This document shows positions 29,048-43,950 of a stretch of 64,000 nucleotides of DNA, piece by piece. Position 1 is the stretch's first letter. Each line of letters begins with the position of its first letter. Below the pieces are notes generated by a model. It made no database searches and was not told the DNA's origin. It saw only the letters and a list, made by a program, of their open reading frames with translations. The position numbers were made by a program, and so were the translations under genes. Source of the DNA: Glandiceps talaboti (taxonomy: Eukaryota > Hemichordata > Enteropneusta > Spengelidae); the NCBI RefSeq assembly GCF_964340395.1, contig NC_135552.1, positions 22,296,681 to 22,360,680 on the forward strand, written 5' to 3'.

Positions 29048-30950
29048 ACATGCATGCACAAAATACATCACATGCAACCATTGCAGCTTTTAGGGCAAAT
29101 ATATAATTTTGCAATCGACCTGACGTGAATAGTCCATACATTAATGTCAGACGTCATGATGAAGAATTGCTGCCTTTGTAACAATCAAACCATTCATGAT
29201 TCATTCAAAGATCCTACAATATGATCTTTCTTACGGCGACAGCTTGTCCGTTAACCCTACCTATATGAAACACAAATCTACACAAAGAACATACGGATTT
29301 ATGGAAAGTTCTATACGATATAATGAGCTTTGAGGCCGAATTCTTTATATATATTAACAAAAAAAGAGAACACTAAAAATAAAAGCAACACGCAAGCATG
29401 TGTATACGTGTCATGCATATCAAGTAGCCAACACTGCTAAATTTGCATCACCATACTGTGCATTGAAATGCTGTAATCGGATTGCCCGGTTAGTCATCCA
29501 AACAAATATTTGGTTGAAAACAGCAGCATGATGCACATGGATTATAATAATTTGAGATTTAGGTTAAACTGGAAGTAACTTTTTTTTCTCGAAACAGTGT
29601 ATAACACCAAATGATAAACATTACACATACGACGAATACCATTTTATTAAGTCAACACGGCATGGCAATACATATTTTTTATAATGATTGATAAATACGC
29701 GGAAGCAAGAAACCACACAAACTATATTGCCTATGGCAAATATCGTCTATGACATGATAGACGTAATCTTAGACTATTTATTGCTATCGACACTATAGAC
29801 TAATGATTTCTGACTACGATGACACCCACCCACTTCATCCTGGCCAGACTATCACATCACAGTATCCTGTCCAGGCAGGAAACACTCCATCTACGCACAT
29901 GAGATGCGACCATCAATCATATAGGTAGAAGATGTACAATGGTGCAATTAATCATAGCAGATGACACTAAAGTGACAGATATGTGACGAGTACATACACT
30001 CACTATGATTAAGAAGGAAAGTCTGTTTACGTTTACTTTAATTACGTTCACACATGATTACTATCATCCAGTCCGAAAATGAATTCTGAACCTGATTAGA
30101 TAGTTCAACTTTCGGCTGTTACAAATTGTCAAATTTTATAAGGCAGTTCCAAATTCAATCAGGTATTCCTGAAGCTGCGTTGCGAGTCTACAATTAAGTT
30201 ACGCCTTACGGTATAAATAATTTCGAGGTCAGAACGACCCTCTTCTTCGAGCGCATTATTATAGTTCACTTTAGAGTAATAACTGTGACAGTCCATTATT
30301 CTGTCACTTCCAATCTGATGTACAGCCTGAGCACGACAATATTATAACCCATATTGTCAGACCCATCGCTTCATCTTCATTTCCTCGCGAACAAAAGCAA
30401 GCCATTGATGTCATCAAAATAGTGCTAAGGGACATGTTGATATCAACCGTTAAAGATAACATGCATCTAAATTTAGGCATAATAATCACTGCTTGTTATA
30501 TGTAATCACACAGATCTAGAGAGCGCCGGAAGCGTGCAATAAGTTTTCTTTTTCCCTATAGCTAATTTAGAATTTTACAATACTCCTGGCAATTTTGGGT
30601 TAGCTGTCAATGTTTGCTGAAGAGTATTAAGGGAATCGGAGGATTCGTAAATATGTTGTTGCAATAAGTGTACATTGCCGTGTTGTGTGCATTGAATCTG
30701 TTTGAGTCCATCGAGACATTTTCTAAAGACACATTGTTGTTTGATTTTGGTAATGAATGCTAGTATAGACAATGAATACATCTGCATGATTTGCACCGAT
30801 CAACACGTATATTTCTCGCCAGAATAATATGTCTGTGTTTTGATTTATTTCCATTTCCATTTCATCATGTATTTCTTTGTATTCATGTTGTATATTTGTA
30901 TCACATGTTTCTTTGGAAGTGTAGCTTATTTTTCTTATCTGGTGCAATTT

Positions 30951-31008
30951 CATTCATTCATTCATTCATTCATTCATTCATTCATTCATTCATTCATTCA
31001 TTCATTCA
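30951..31008. repeat. (CATT)n microsatellite
   Basis: About 58 bp of pure CATT. Confidence 0.97.
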
Positions 31009-32709
31009 ATCTTTCATTCATGCTTCTTACGTGTCAAAGTCAAATTCAGACCCAGGTTACCACTTGAGGTTAATATAAGCAATACATTGACGAAATTCCG
31101 CCAGAAATTTATCAGACCTATAAACCATATGGTGCAAGTATGCACCAAATATTAATTCGCCAGGGAATTTGTCACTTATTCATAGTCTTGTATATCACGT
31201 CTATTTAGATAATGTCAAAGCTCGCAGATCGGCACTTTGTGCTCTTCATTTCACTCTTAGTGTAATCATAAATATAATTACATTTTATATGCAGTTCATT
31301 TGCGAAACGTAATAACTCCTTTTACATTAAAACAAGTGGAATCTTATTTAATGGTAATAATTTGATTTGATGCTTAAAGTGATTGAGTGGGGTTGCCACT
31401 TAAAATCTCAAGTAGTGAAATGCTATTTATAGTTATCATGCAAGCAAGGGTTGGGGATGAATAATAACATTCTTATGTATACGAAATGGCGCTAGGCTCG
31501 TATTTGAACTGTTCAGAATTACAGTGTTGGTTAAATATATACGTTTTGTTTGTGTAAGTCGAAAGAAGTGCCTTGAATTACAGTAGCCATGTGGATGGGA
31601 AATTGTATTTATTTTCGATTTCAAATTAACAAACAACTTTTACTATGTTTTTTCTACTCTTGAACCACGCATAATTGAAATAACATAAACGAGTCCGTGC
31701 TTGTACAATTTGTTTACAAATCACTTCCTATACGTACAATAACTAACTTTTTAAAATAAATATTTTATTTTAGTGTTTATTCTCAATTACCAAGTTACAA
31801 ATACCGACTTGTTCTATGTTGTTTCATACCGTTTTGTTTTTGTTTCCAAGTAAAAGAAATATAGTGAAGCTGTTCTATCAATTACAAATTCGAAATAAAT
31901 ACCATTTCCTCATCCATATGACCACTTTAAGTTTCGATAAATATCTGAATATAATTAAATTGTAGATTGAATCATGTAATAATCCGATATTATATGATTT
32001 AATATTCGAGTGTGTTTAGCTCTTCAGTTCAAGCGATCTCAGAAGTGCGGAATAAACGAGGACGATGTAGTTATGGAATACATCAATATCGTGTTGGCTG
32101 TGAGAACAGAACACCTCCCATGGCAATACAACTCTTATTACAAGTTTGGTGTCAAATTCCCAATCCTTTATCAATATAGATAGCGTAAAATCTAGATCAA
32201 TGTAGAACGAAGGAAATCGGTTGATAAACCTGGCAAGACTTTATTCAAAACCTTGTGTAAAACATTGATTATTACGAGAAAATTGGTTTATAAATGATAA
32301 ATGAGCTATAGTTGAAGTCTAATCAGATATGATTGTTGTTAGCTTCATTTTGTGCCACGACAGTTCCTATATTCCAGTGTACAAACAATGCGCACAAAAT
32401 ATTAACGTATAGTTCACAAAATGGCCCATTCTCATGCAAATTAAACTTAAATTAATGTTTGCATTTCCGTTATTAAAATGATTAGATATTGACAGTTCAA
32501 ATCCGTGCAAACAGTCGATGTGATTAAATTGTATTATTTCTATAATGTGCCATGATTTTTAAATCAAATAGAAACATATCGTTATAAAAATGTTCGATTT
32601 AATGTGAAAAGACATCGTGCGTATCAAAGTCCGCTGTATTGATCTGTACAACTGCTGATGTAAACTGCCAACTCGCTGCTCAAAAGAATTCATGACTATG
32701 TTAGCCCTA

Positions 32710-32770
32710 GGACATTTGCATATATTATGGATTCAAATCAGGACATTTGCATATATATGGATTCAAATCA
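32710..32770. repeat. 30-bp direct duplication
   Basis: Two adjacent copies of GGACATTTGCATATAT...GGATTCAAATCA, differing by one base in length. Confidence 0.85.
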
Positions 32771-34018
32771 ACCTTACAACATTACAAGTAATGTCGTCAA
32801 CACTAAACGTTATGACTACAGATTTGGTGTAAATATTACTTAGTTGATGCTGCCCACATCGTCCACTGTTACGATAAAAAAAACGTCGCTAGAATGTTAA
32901 AAGGCATGTATATTTTTGTTCTTATCCTGTGACTCTTTAATTAAGCTCTTTAATAAAACCAATAAATTACAAATGGAAATCATAAGCCTCATCAAGTCTC
33001 TAAGAATTCTTCACTGCATCTGCACAACAAAATGTACGATAAGCTTTTCTCAATCACGAACTGAAAATAACGTATTCAGGCAGACGAGACATTGGACAGG
33101 AAATCGATGAGAGGCGAGTCTGAAGATGTCAGCTGCTCGTTTTAACCATTAGATTACGCTCGTTTTATTGCAGTTCTATAGGTCAGAAATAAGGCTTTGA
33201 ATATCACACAAGGTTCAAAAGAGTTGTTCAGTATATGTTTCATATATATCGAATTCATGGAGAATTTTTTCCTCCCATTGTATTTCCCGCCTGTGTTTCT
33301 TAGAAGCCTTAAACACACTTTAAGATTTAGTTAATTTTCTGTTTACATATTTAGCATGCATTTACATCATAAAATCCTCTTTTGGACCCACTTCAATGGC
33401 ATCCCATCTATAGTCATAGATATATTCATACAACTAAATACATGTGTAGTTAATATTGATTCTCTAAAATGTTCGTATTTGTTGCAAACAGAGGTACACA
33501 TAACATATCAAATCTGTTCTATAGTGATGTTTAGTTATCAACTTCATCTATATCGTCATTTATCAGCAGTCATACTGAATATCGAAAATCGAATTATCTG
33601 GTGATGAATGATGGTATGCATGAGTGAGCGCTGTAAGTTATGTTAAAAGGGAGTTAAAATTGCCTTTAATTACAGAGCAACCCATCTGATTAAGCAAACT
33701 ATATATTTACACTTTATTCAATATATTATAAAATGCAAAAGATTGCGATGCGACACACAAACAAGTGAACTGAATGAACAGTTACCATACTTTTCAGAGT
33801 TTATCTATCATGTCAAAAGAGTTTATCAGTGTGAAACTTCATAGCTAAGAAATATCCTTCCTCTCCTAAAGAAATGGACACCCCTGATATATAGACTGAG
33901 ACAGTATTAAAGAATAACTATAATAAAAATGTTCTCTGTAGTTGAATATCTGAAATATACAACTTTGAGAGAACTTGTATATCAACCTTAGTGCACCAAA
34001 TAAAATTCATCAAATGCA

Positions 34019-34381
<363 letters not shown>

Positions 34382-34439
34382 TTTAAACAAATGCGATTTG
34401 GTAAAAGTGTAAGCAGATATGTCAATCTCTTCTCAACTT

Positions 34440-34625
34440 GTGTCCTCATCTCTTGTCTATTTCATCATCTCTTGTCTATTTCATCATCTCTGGGCTATAT
34501 CATAATCTCTTGTCCAGTTCACCATCTCTGGGCTATTTCACCATCTCTTGTCTATTTCATCATCTCTTGTATATTTAATCATGTTTTGTCTGTTTCCTTA
34601 TCTCTTGTCTCTATCATCAATCTTT
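34440..34625. repeat. 18-20-bp minisatellite CATCTCTTGTCTATTTCAT
   Basis: About nine degenerate copies directly after the tetranucleotide series; variants carry GGGCTATAT or TGTCCAGTT. Confidence 0.85.
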
Positions 34626-35435
34626 GAAGATCATAGTAATCATGATCGTACAGACTAACATGTAATTAGTCTCGTGTGGAATCATATCATCTTCTGATTA
34701 CCAGGGGATACAATATAGTTGGTATATATATGATGGATTAATACAAGTAAGGGAACAACGATTATATATCATTTTAATTTCATAATATTGATATATGAAT
34801 CTCGTAACAGTTATACATAATCAGATCACATTTACTTATTATGTTGTGTGTGGCGGTACTGATATTTAAAAAAACAAAACAATGGATAGGCGTTGTGGGT
34901 ATTCAAGATACTACCTTTACTGTTCAGGATTCATTTTGAATTAATGGAAAAGGGTCGTTTTGAGACCCGCCCTCGACAACGTAAGGTAAACTTGCTAAGT
35001 ACCTTAATAGTTTCTTTTTTATTTTAACGTAAGTTCATTTGTTTTTGAGTTGAGACCTTTAAATCGAAATGTTGTCATTACTACTTTATGAGTCAGTCAA
35101 ACAAATTGTCAATGTGACAATCAGAAACAGGGAAACCATTTGTTTTAATGTTCAATAACAACGAAATCAAATGTAGTACAATACGTTGGTGGCGCTATGA
35201 ATGCTAGCAACGATGAACTCCTGTCTGCTGAAACACCATTGCCATACTATGCTATTAACGTTGCTACCTATATGTAGACACCAATCTACTTCAGTAATGA
35301 ATGTAATCATAGAATCGTCATGTTTCGGGTTAATTAGTATGAGAGTGGCATTCCCTAAACGTGGTGTTAAAAATTCATAGACATCTGTTTTCAATAACTT
35401 ATTACATACATTAGCTACATACACGTACACAATCA

Positions 35436-35436
<1 letters not shown>

Positions 35437-35521
<85 letters not shown>
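35437..35521. repeat. (TA)n microsatellite
   Basis: About 85 bp of TA. Confidence 0.97.
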
Positions 35522-35524
<3 letters not shown>

Positions 35525-36102
35525 AAATTTTACAATTCTACAAACTAAGTCCAATATATGACATGTTTGTCGATAGGTTGGTTGACGTGTATATGGAAAG
35601 TATGTTCTTTTCGTAAGTAGATGACAGGTTGCTTACAAACCCTTGCACAATATGACAATAAGGTATTGATTAAATAACTCGACATCACATTTAAATGAAA
35701 TGTACAACCATTTACCTGCCATCACTGTGCAAGTAACTGAAATTACGTCATCCTCCTGTATCTGTCAACATCAAACTTATTCTTACCAGAGGCGGGATTG
35801 TGTGCTTAATTATACACCTGAACGTCTCCTTGGTTCATTGTTTTTTACTTGGTTCATTTGATAACATCGACGCCTAGCCTCCCTGCAAAAGCACGCAATC
35901 GCACGTGTGACGGACAGCCTGTTGACTTGATAGCGTCCAATCGCAGCCGACAACACTACAGACCACAAGATAAAGGTACCGTTGCCAGACGAGACACTCC
36001 TTTTTCAACTTAAAGAGAAATGTCAAAGCATTGCCCAGACGAGTGACATTAATTGAACACATCATAGCGAGCAGCTGATAATTATCAAGGAAACACCCTC
36101 TA

Positions 36103-36120
36103 AGATAATTATAGGTTAGT
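36103..36120. promoter_or_regulatory. Conserved AGATAATTATAGGTT element, instance 1
   Basis: Shares AGATAATTATAGGTTAGT with the copies flanking B and C, and is followed by a similar TTTC(T/C)ATGGCA(A/G) stretch. It lies 1.6 kb past the 3' end of gene A, where the upstream region of a further, now absent, gene would fall. Function unknown; could be a regulatory site or a repeat remnant. Confidence 0.4.
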
Positions 36121-37714
36121 TATAATGGTTTCTATGGCAGCAATAGCGAGCGGCGAGTGACGAGGAACGCTTCGGTAATTGAGCACGTGATCGTATTCCA
36201 CTAACATCTTTGATCCCATATGCTATGCAATACATATATAATGGCTGCTACAAAAAACCTGAGGCGCGGTTTAATGTATATTTATTAAACTACAACAAGG
36301 TAAAGAAGAACGTGGAACGTTGACATACGCAGCAGATGGTGAACTTGTGATTTCCCGACGTGTTGCTTTTTTTTTGAAGTCACTTGAGAAAATAATGGAA
36401 ATGCAATTATATACGCTACTTATTTACAACGTTCTGAGCTTGACAATTTAAAAAAAAATATTTATGAAGAGGTTGATAGACAAAGTTTATTTGCAATGGA
36501 ATAATGGTTGGAAAAGCCTTGATGTTTTGGTATTGTTTGCCATTCACATGTGTCATCCTATAGCATTGAAATACAAATATACGTTTTACTATTTGTGCCA
36601 TATACAATATTTCTTGCTGAGAATGTACATTGTACAATGCGACTGACAGTTATTAAAACAGAAATTGACAAATTACAGCACAAGTAATGAATGGGGTGTA
36701 CAGTATCTAAAAATGAGTCATAGCATTAAACGGTGTACTTAATATTCATGATGGATAGTTCATGAAGTTTGCATATTTCTATAAAACAACTAACACCTAA
36801 TTAACAACTAAAGGAAGGGGAATATCTACAGTGATGTACTTTCTACTAATTGTTCAATGGATACTATCTGACTCGTTGACACATATAGCAGGAACTATTC
36901 TTGGGCAAAAATCTACATTCTGGTTTATTGGTTCCCAGTCCACATTAAAGGGAATATGAGTTGTGTACACCAATGTAAACATAATAAAGAAATAACAAAC
37001 AAATTACCAAACCGATCAAAGGAAAATCCATAATAATATAGAGATGATAATGTAGATATGATTATTGAAAAAAAAAAAACATTTTGAAAAAAGTACTCTC
37101 CGATATAACCAGATATTCTGAACTATAACATTGTGTACTTACATACATAAAAGTACTATCATGAAATAATTAGACACTATTTGATAATCAAAGGTGGAAA
37201 CAAACTAAAGCATGTCATGCTGTTCGTCTGAACAAAGCATAATCTTTCAAACATATATAACAGTAGTATTGCATAAGAATGGTTTGAGGATGTAATGAAG
37301 TAACTTATATGACCAATAAGGTTTATTATGTCGTAACGATATTCTAAGTTACGATAAGAACGAGAATAGTAATTGTGTAAAGTTGAAGTGACTCAGCATA
37401 CGATTTTAGGCTTACATATCACGTGGTTTGCACAAACAACTAGTAAATTTCTTCTGGTTTAAATGTTAACGTTGTTAACGTTGATATAAGGACTCACAGT
37501 TCTAAAATTGTGTGAGATATATGTAGCTACCATGAATTAGAATACTTTACCTTTCATATCGTTTACATGTTTGAACTTCATGTCAATGTTTGGAGGAAAC
37601 ATACCAATGATTCTAAGGAAACACTAGCGTCATATATCATAAGCATTTGCGAATCTACAAATGCTGACAAATATCATATTAACTGATAACCTCTTGCACA
37701 GTAGAGAACTGTCT

Positions 37715-40700
37715 CTACTTTGAACTTGTGGATGGGGCATTAAGTGGCGTAAAACAACTAGGGGTAGTTGTAGACATAGCCTCGGGATCAAACCCGTCTT
37801 TACCATTCAGCCAGTATGTTAAGAAGGAACCTTTACCCTGAAACGAATGAACATAAATAAGCTCATAAAATGACCACAACTTCATAAGTGATAATTTGCA
37901 CAATTTCAATTGTAGCTATACATAGTCTCATATTTATAAAGATGCAGACTTTTAAACAAAGCACACCGCCTCTCATTTAGCCAATAAACAGTCTATTCTA
38001 GTGCTATGGCCAATATCATACAGGCTTCCAAGGTCTTATTCAAAGAGTTTCTGATGAGGTAACTATGAAATCGTCATTTCCTATTCCCCCCTCATAGTTT
38101 CGCAATATCTGGTGCGATTTTTGTAGGAGAATATAGTGCTGACATAGAGTGTAATCTTTTGTTATGAATGTAGCTGACTTTAATTAGATGGTGGAATAGT
38201 AATTTATGACACGGCCATTATATGAATAGTGTCACGCTCAAACACCACAAGGTGATAGATTTTTAACAAGAAATGAATTGGGTATTAGAAACGAAACACA
38301 GATAACTAGCATATCTTACTATTGAAAGACTTCTTTCAAAAATAGCTATAGTTTTCAAAAACATCTACAATGTGAAGATTTGACCACAATATAGCCAGTT
38401 TTAGACCAACGCAACTTTTGAAACATCACATACATTTACGTCAAAGACGCTAGGTGAAAATTTAGGTAACCTAATTGCCAGTCACTAAGCATGATGTGGT
38501 TGTACTCATGGTCATTACCTACCTCTAATTCTGTTATTCCCCTTTCTGATAGGTAATAACTACCTAAATCCATCAGAATCTCATACGTAGCTACGCTCAC
38601 ATGGATTCGATCAGCTGGGTGAAGATAGTAACAAATTCTATTTGGTTAGTTCTTGTGTTTTACTAATGTTCTCCCAATTTATCTGGTATAACATCTTACA
38701 CACATTGAGCGAATGAAACAAATAGATGTCTACATCTCCGGTATACAAGTAAAGATGAAGTAAAATGTGCATGGTGTCCCGCATGTGAAATAACCCATGA
38801 GGTCTAGTATGTCTTACATACACGTACGTACGTACACATGCATACGTACTCCGGCGTAGGCGTTAAATTTCGACTGACAGTTACAAAAGAGGCTATTGGC
38901 CAATCAGGGAAAAGCTTGAAGACCGACCGGTGTATCAGCAGAGTAGCAACTTTTTCTGTGCATGAGATCCAATTAATGTCATCCAGGGAAGAGTGATTAG
39001 ACACAGACAAGCATAACAAAAACATGACCCCTGACTGTGACTGAACAGATAAGACTTCTGTTCCACACTTGAACACTATTTTGGTAATAATAAACATTAC
39101 CTCAGAGTGTATTTAGAAGGTGAATAAAATACATGTACTACAACTTACAAAGTGATAGACGGTATAATGGCAGGGAGAAAGCGACATTTTGTTGTTATGG
39201 CAGCCTGGACATAGATTAGAAACTGAAGGCGAGTGTGCCAAAAAATACACATGCATTATGCAAAGTTTGGAAAAGTTGGGTTAAGGAATCTGAAGACGGA
39301 CTGGATACCGTTTGTCGCCAATTTAATGCCTCGTACAGTATATGGTCGAGGCGAGAATAGCGGACAGTTTACCTTACCCTGGGGAAACATTAATTCAACC
39401 ACAGTCCGTACATGACTCAATTATGTGCCCGTATCCAAAAACATACATTATAAAACAAAAAGTCGTAATAATTGAGGTCTGTATTTTTGTGGTGTCAGTG
39501 ACGGACTTATGACATATCAAGTGTTATTGGATTTCAGCTTGATGTACACTCTATTGCTTCGTAATACACGACATTTGAAAATCAAAACATAGACGATGAG
39601 TGTATGAAATTCTTCCTGGGAAGAATATGTCCTGGGAGTACAAGACAAATGCCATCCGGGCAATACACGCCTCCTACGTCGGCGTGTATTTTCCGGACAG
39701 CATTTATTACTTGTATACATACATACATACATACATACATACATACATAATGTTAAATTCGACGTAACAATAACTATATAACAGTTGAGATAAAAAAAAA
39801 ATTCTCACCTTCGCTAACAGTCTCCATACGCTCAGCAATGTTAACTGTATCTCCAAATAAGCAGTACCGAGGCATTTTGGTACCAACAACACCAGCAACG
39901 ACAGGCCCTAAGAATGGCAACAGATCAGTATAACATGGTTTCCTCTATCATACATACATATACAACGTGAACATCCCTTATGTCGTTGTATGTGTACATA
40001 CATTTTACATGTGAAATACTACATTGCAATGTATCAACGTTCGCTGATGGATTATGTTGTCTCATAAATGTTATGAATTAAAAGTATTAGACCACCATAA
40101 ACAATTGGGGAAAATGCCCATTTTCAGCTTTTTCAAAGAATGACATATCGTTGTCTTCTGGATCTGACTCGAGTTCCTCCTGTTTAATTGATAAATGTTT
40201 TATGTTTAATGTTCAAAAATTATCTCAAACAACAAAACTGCCCATGCCATTGTGGTCAATGAAAATGAAATACAACAAAACGTGACAACACCTTTTGTAT
40301 GGTCTAATACCTGAAGTTTGTCGTACCTGAATGAATGCCAATGCGGAGTTTCATCTGTACTCCAGGGAGATGATCAATGGTCAAGCACGAAACATGATAT
40401 TTCAGGTCCAGAGAGAGGGTGGCAATCTCACCAGCATGCTTGTTGTCATTCTTTTTGGGAATCCCTTATTGATGATGAAAACGTAAAAATACGTTACCCG
40501 ATATCACCTCTCAGTTCGTCGTATCGCAGCAGTGATACGACAAACAAAGAAGTGATATTTAAAAAGAATACATGAAAAATGAAGAGAGCACAGCCTGCTA
40601 TGGGCTTCGTGCATCACTTGATTATATTGTCGGGTGATAGTCACGTGGACAATCTGCTGACCGTGTTAACCTGCTTCAATAAAATGTTTATTTTTCACAA

Positions 40701-42984
40701 TTATTTGAAAAATACAAGTTTGGTAGAAGCACAGGTTCTCTAAAAGTTTTAGAAAATGATTTTATATCTTAAAACTAGATGGGCGACCGCGAAAGTAATT
40801 TAGCGTACACATAGTGGGTGGCTTACTGTCGCGTTGGTGATACCTCAGTTTTCTGAAATGAATATACCAGTACAATATTATAATGAATTTGCAATTTAAT
40901 GTACAATCGCAAATGTTATCATTTAGGTATGCATATTTTCGTCAAAATGTCCTTGTTTTGAAAGATGTCCCAGTTTTGTGGCTGTAAATGGTATGTGTTA
41001 ATATCAACGACGAAGATCGGGCGTCATTTTAGTTTACTCATGTTCGGAATTGACGTGTCTTGTCAATCAGAAGAAGTTTTCTGATGACGTTTAATGTGAA
41101 TATCAAGACGCTTAACCTCTAATACCAGAAGTGATATTTTGTGTTAAACGTCATCAAAAACGCCTGATCTGGGCATAAGATAAAATAAACAATGCGAGAC
41201 AGAATAAACAATATGTTAAGAGTGAATTCAAATCTGTAAATGTGCAAACAGAATATCTTAATCGACTGCTGACACAACCCTTCACATGAACTCGTAGTAT
41301 CAATTATGTTTTTGTTTCTGAATCATTCAGTGGTTATCGACAAACACAGAACACGTGTTACAGCTTCACTTTATAAAACCAGTCTAGAGTAACTAATATT
41401 CATATGACGTGACTAATAACAATATCAAACTATGATAATAACTATGAAAAACTGGTATAATTACATACCTGATACCACCATGTATGCATCTCCTATAGTT
41501 TCTACTTTATAAACGTCATACTTATCAATGCGTCCATCAAAGCACGTGTACAGCATGTTTAACATTCGAACGACTTGGAGTGGACTACTCTGGGAGCAGA
41601 TACTGGTGAAGCCGACGATGTCAGAAAAGAAGATGGTGCTGCTTCTGTACGATTCTGCTGTCACCTGTTCATTTTTCTTCAGCTGTTCTGCTACCACTTT
41701 CGGTAACATACGATAGAGGAGGGATAGCGCTCGTTTACGTTCTTTCTTCAATTCTTTATTCTGACCCACAAGTGTTGATGCAAACACTTGCATGTTAGAG
41801 GTTAAACGTGTTACCAGAAATAACACAAGAGGACATATGGCTGAAGCTAAAACCAGAATAAATGCTACAACAACAAGACTCTGACGATCTTTCCGAACTT
41901 CATCTTCCAGTGTTATTAGAATTAGGTCGGTTAATTTGTTTTGAATTTGTAACAGAATTTCCATGTAGTTAGTCATGTTCGAAAACCAATAGTTAGCGCC
42001 AAGCCAGGACGGTTCCACTTCCACATTTTGTCGTATGATGTTTCTCATACCAGCCATGGCATTTACAACGTCACCCGGCAGATCATCCATCAGTTCATCA
42101 TGCATTGTTTTTATTTCAGGAGCATACTGCCAGGAGGCTTCGAAGTTTCCCTGTGCACGAAAACTTTTCTCAAGAAAATCTATAAAGTGGTCATATTCAT
42201 TGAACCTGCCCTGTGAGTAATAAACTGATCCTAGTGTACGTTCAATGCCAACGTCTTCTTTACTCACAATCAACAGTTGGTATCCGACCAGTATTGTCCA
42301 TCCCTGGTTTGAGCCTTGGAATTGGCCCACTGCTTCGTACAGCCAGTCGATAAAAAACTTGACAGCTGTTGAATAAAACTCAATCTCCTTGAACAAGTCC
42401 GCATTAGAGATGTACAAATCACGACGATGGGTATCAAGAAACCTTTGAAAGGCTGCATTAGAATCTATCTCAGAAAGAAGGTTGTCACTGTTGATAGGCC
42501 AACTTTGTAACTGCTGTAGTGCGTTGTCCGTTTCTGGATATGTGTCTGTCAAGAACTTGCGACTCAGTGGACTAATACTGCTAAGATACAAGGTTGTCAT
42601 GTCACGTTCATTTTGTAAATGGTGTAGAAAGTTGCCAAGATCTTTTCCAAAACGGATGGCTTCTCGAACTTTGAAAGATGCCGTGTTTGCTCTCATCGTG
42701 AGCAACAGATTATTGGTTGCAACGCCAATCAACGTTGTAATGGGAATCATGGTTATGGCCATCATCTTAATGAGCTGCCAACGTTTACCTGACCTTTTCT
42801 TGGGGTCACAGCCCCATCTTCCACCACCTTTTTTACTCCAGCCAAATAGATTTTGTACAGATTCCGATGTTTCGCTTAAATCGGACAAGCTCCCCATGGA
42901 CATATCCTCACCAAGAGTGAAGATACTAAAGGCTGTGCTCTCCGTATCACCACCAGCTTGGTGACCTCGCTGATGTGTAGCCAT
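37715..42984 (-). CDS. NIT-domain receptor guanylate cyclase, array copy A
   Basis: Predicted to convert GTP to cGMP at the plasma membrane in response to a ligand bound by a NIT-like ectodomain. Five coding exons on the minus strand: 41469-42984, 40327-40464, 39809-39907, 38523-38614, 37715-37837; introns are GT/AG, phases 1,1,1,0; 655 residues. Layout: cytosolic residues 1-68; TM1 about 70-95; NIT-like sensor about 105-365, with [13 protein letters not shown] (124-136) and [11 protein letters not shown] (242-252) resembling the two conserved blocks of the family, and sequon N336; TM2 about 369-392; signalling helix about 395-445; class III cyclase from about 448. Metal-binding D455 and D499, guanine-selecting E495 and C567, and transition-state N574 and R578 are all present. 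No kinase-homology domain, unlike natriuretic-peptide-type receptors. The ATG opens MATHQRG; a possible acceptor lies just upstream. Diverged from copies B and C. Family assignment is strong; the ligand is inferred. Confidence 0.92.
39662..39690. other. Hairpin in intron 3 of copy A
   Basis: AATACACGCC and GGCGTGTATT pair perfectly around a 9-nt loop, extended outward by CCGG/CCGG with two mismatches. Just below it (39715-39749) is a short (CATA)n run. Confidence 0.6.
41014..41170. repeat. Foldback element in intron 1 of copy A
   Basis: Inner arms GATGACGTTTAA...ATATCA (41083-41105) and TGATAT...TTAAACGTCATC (41132-41155) are complementary. An outer pair AGATCGGGCGT (41014-41024) and ACGCCTGATCT (41160-41170) extends the fold. 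MITE-like, unrelated in sequence to the palindromes in copies B and C. Confidence 0.6.
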
Positions 42985-43074
42985 TTTGACAACTATGTTG
43001 GAAGTGGATGTTGAAGTATGGAAATAACAAATCGCCTTAAATAGAGAAAATATTACAGCACTTTAAGCCACCAA

Positions 43075-43290
<216 letters not shown>

Positions 43291-43950
43291 AGACACGGAG
43301 ACGGACACTGAGAGACACAGAGAGACAGCCTTAATAAATATCCAATATTTTGATAGCGAATCGGCAAGAGTATATATTAAAAATACATTATTCTCTTTTT
43401 TAATAAATAATAGATGGGGAATCCGTATCTTGGGTTACAGAGTATGAAGGGATGGAAAGACTAATAAGTATTATGGTTAAGTCTTTTGATCACTCTTTTT
43501 CAATAATCTGACAAATGCATACAATAAAAAAACTCAATCAGTAAACATAGTTTTTATCTTAGAAGCCGTTAGGGTTACATTCTAGCTTAGAAAAGACATT
43601 CTAGCTTTAGACACAGAATGCAGCATACATCTTAAAGAACGCTGATAAGTGAATTCGACATATTACAATTCAAAAACGGGGATTGGATCGTCTCAACAAT
43701 TCAAGATTCTCCTGTCTTCTATGAACTTTGGCTGTCTCTTACTCTGTATGTCAGTAGATAGCACCAAGTATGAAAATGTACATCTAATTCAACTTAATAG
43801 TGTATTACTCTATCAATCACTTGAACTGACCAATTAAAAGGAATTTTTTCGTACATAACAATGACATATATACCTGTTTCTATGTATACTGTACCACAAA
43901 AGAAACAGTGCATGATATATAATATTTTATTTTCATCCATGAGCTCAAAA

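Noticed and set aside
30575-30796. Minus-strand 73-codon ORF with mixed composition
   Set aside because: Looks somewhat protein-like, but no family, convincing acceptor or partner exon was found.
35167-35430. Minus-strand 87-codon ORF next to a TA run
   Set aside because: No motif recognised and no splice context; length is possible by chance.
41528-42964. Plus-strand ORFs opposite exon 1 of the cyclase genes (also 52838-53209 and 61322-61693)
   Set aside because: Antisense shadows of a strongly conserved coding exon; no independent features.
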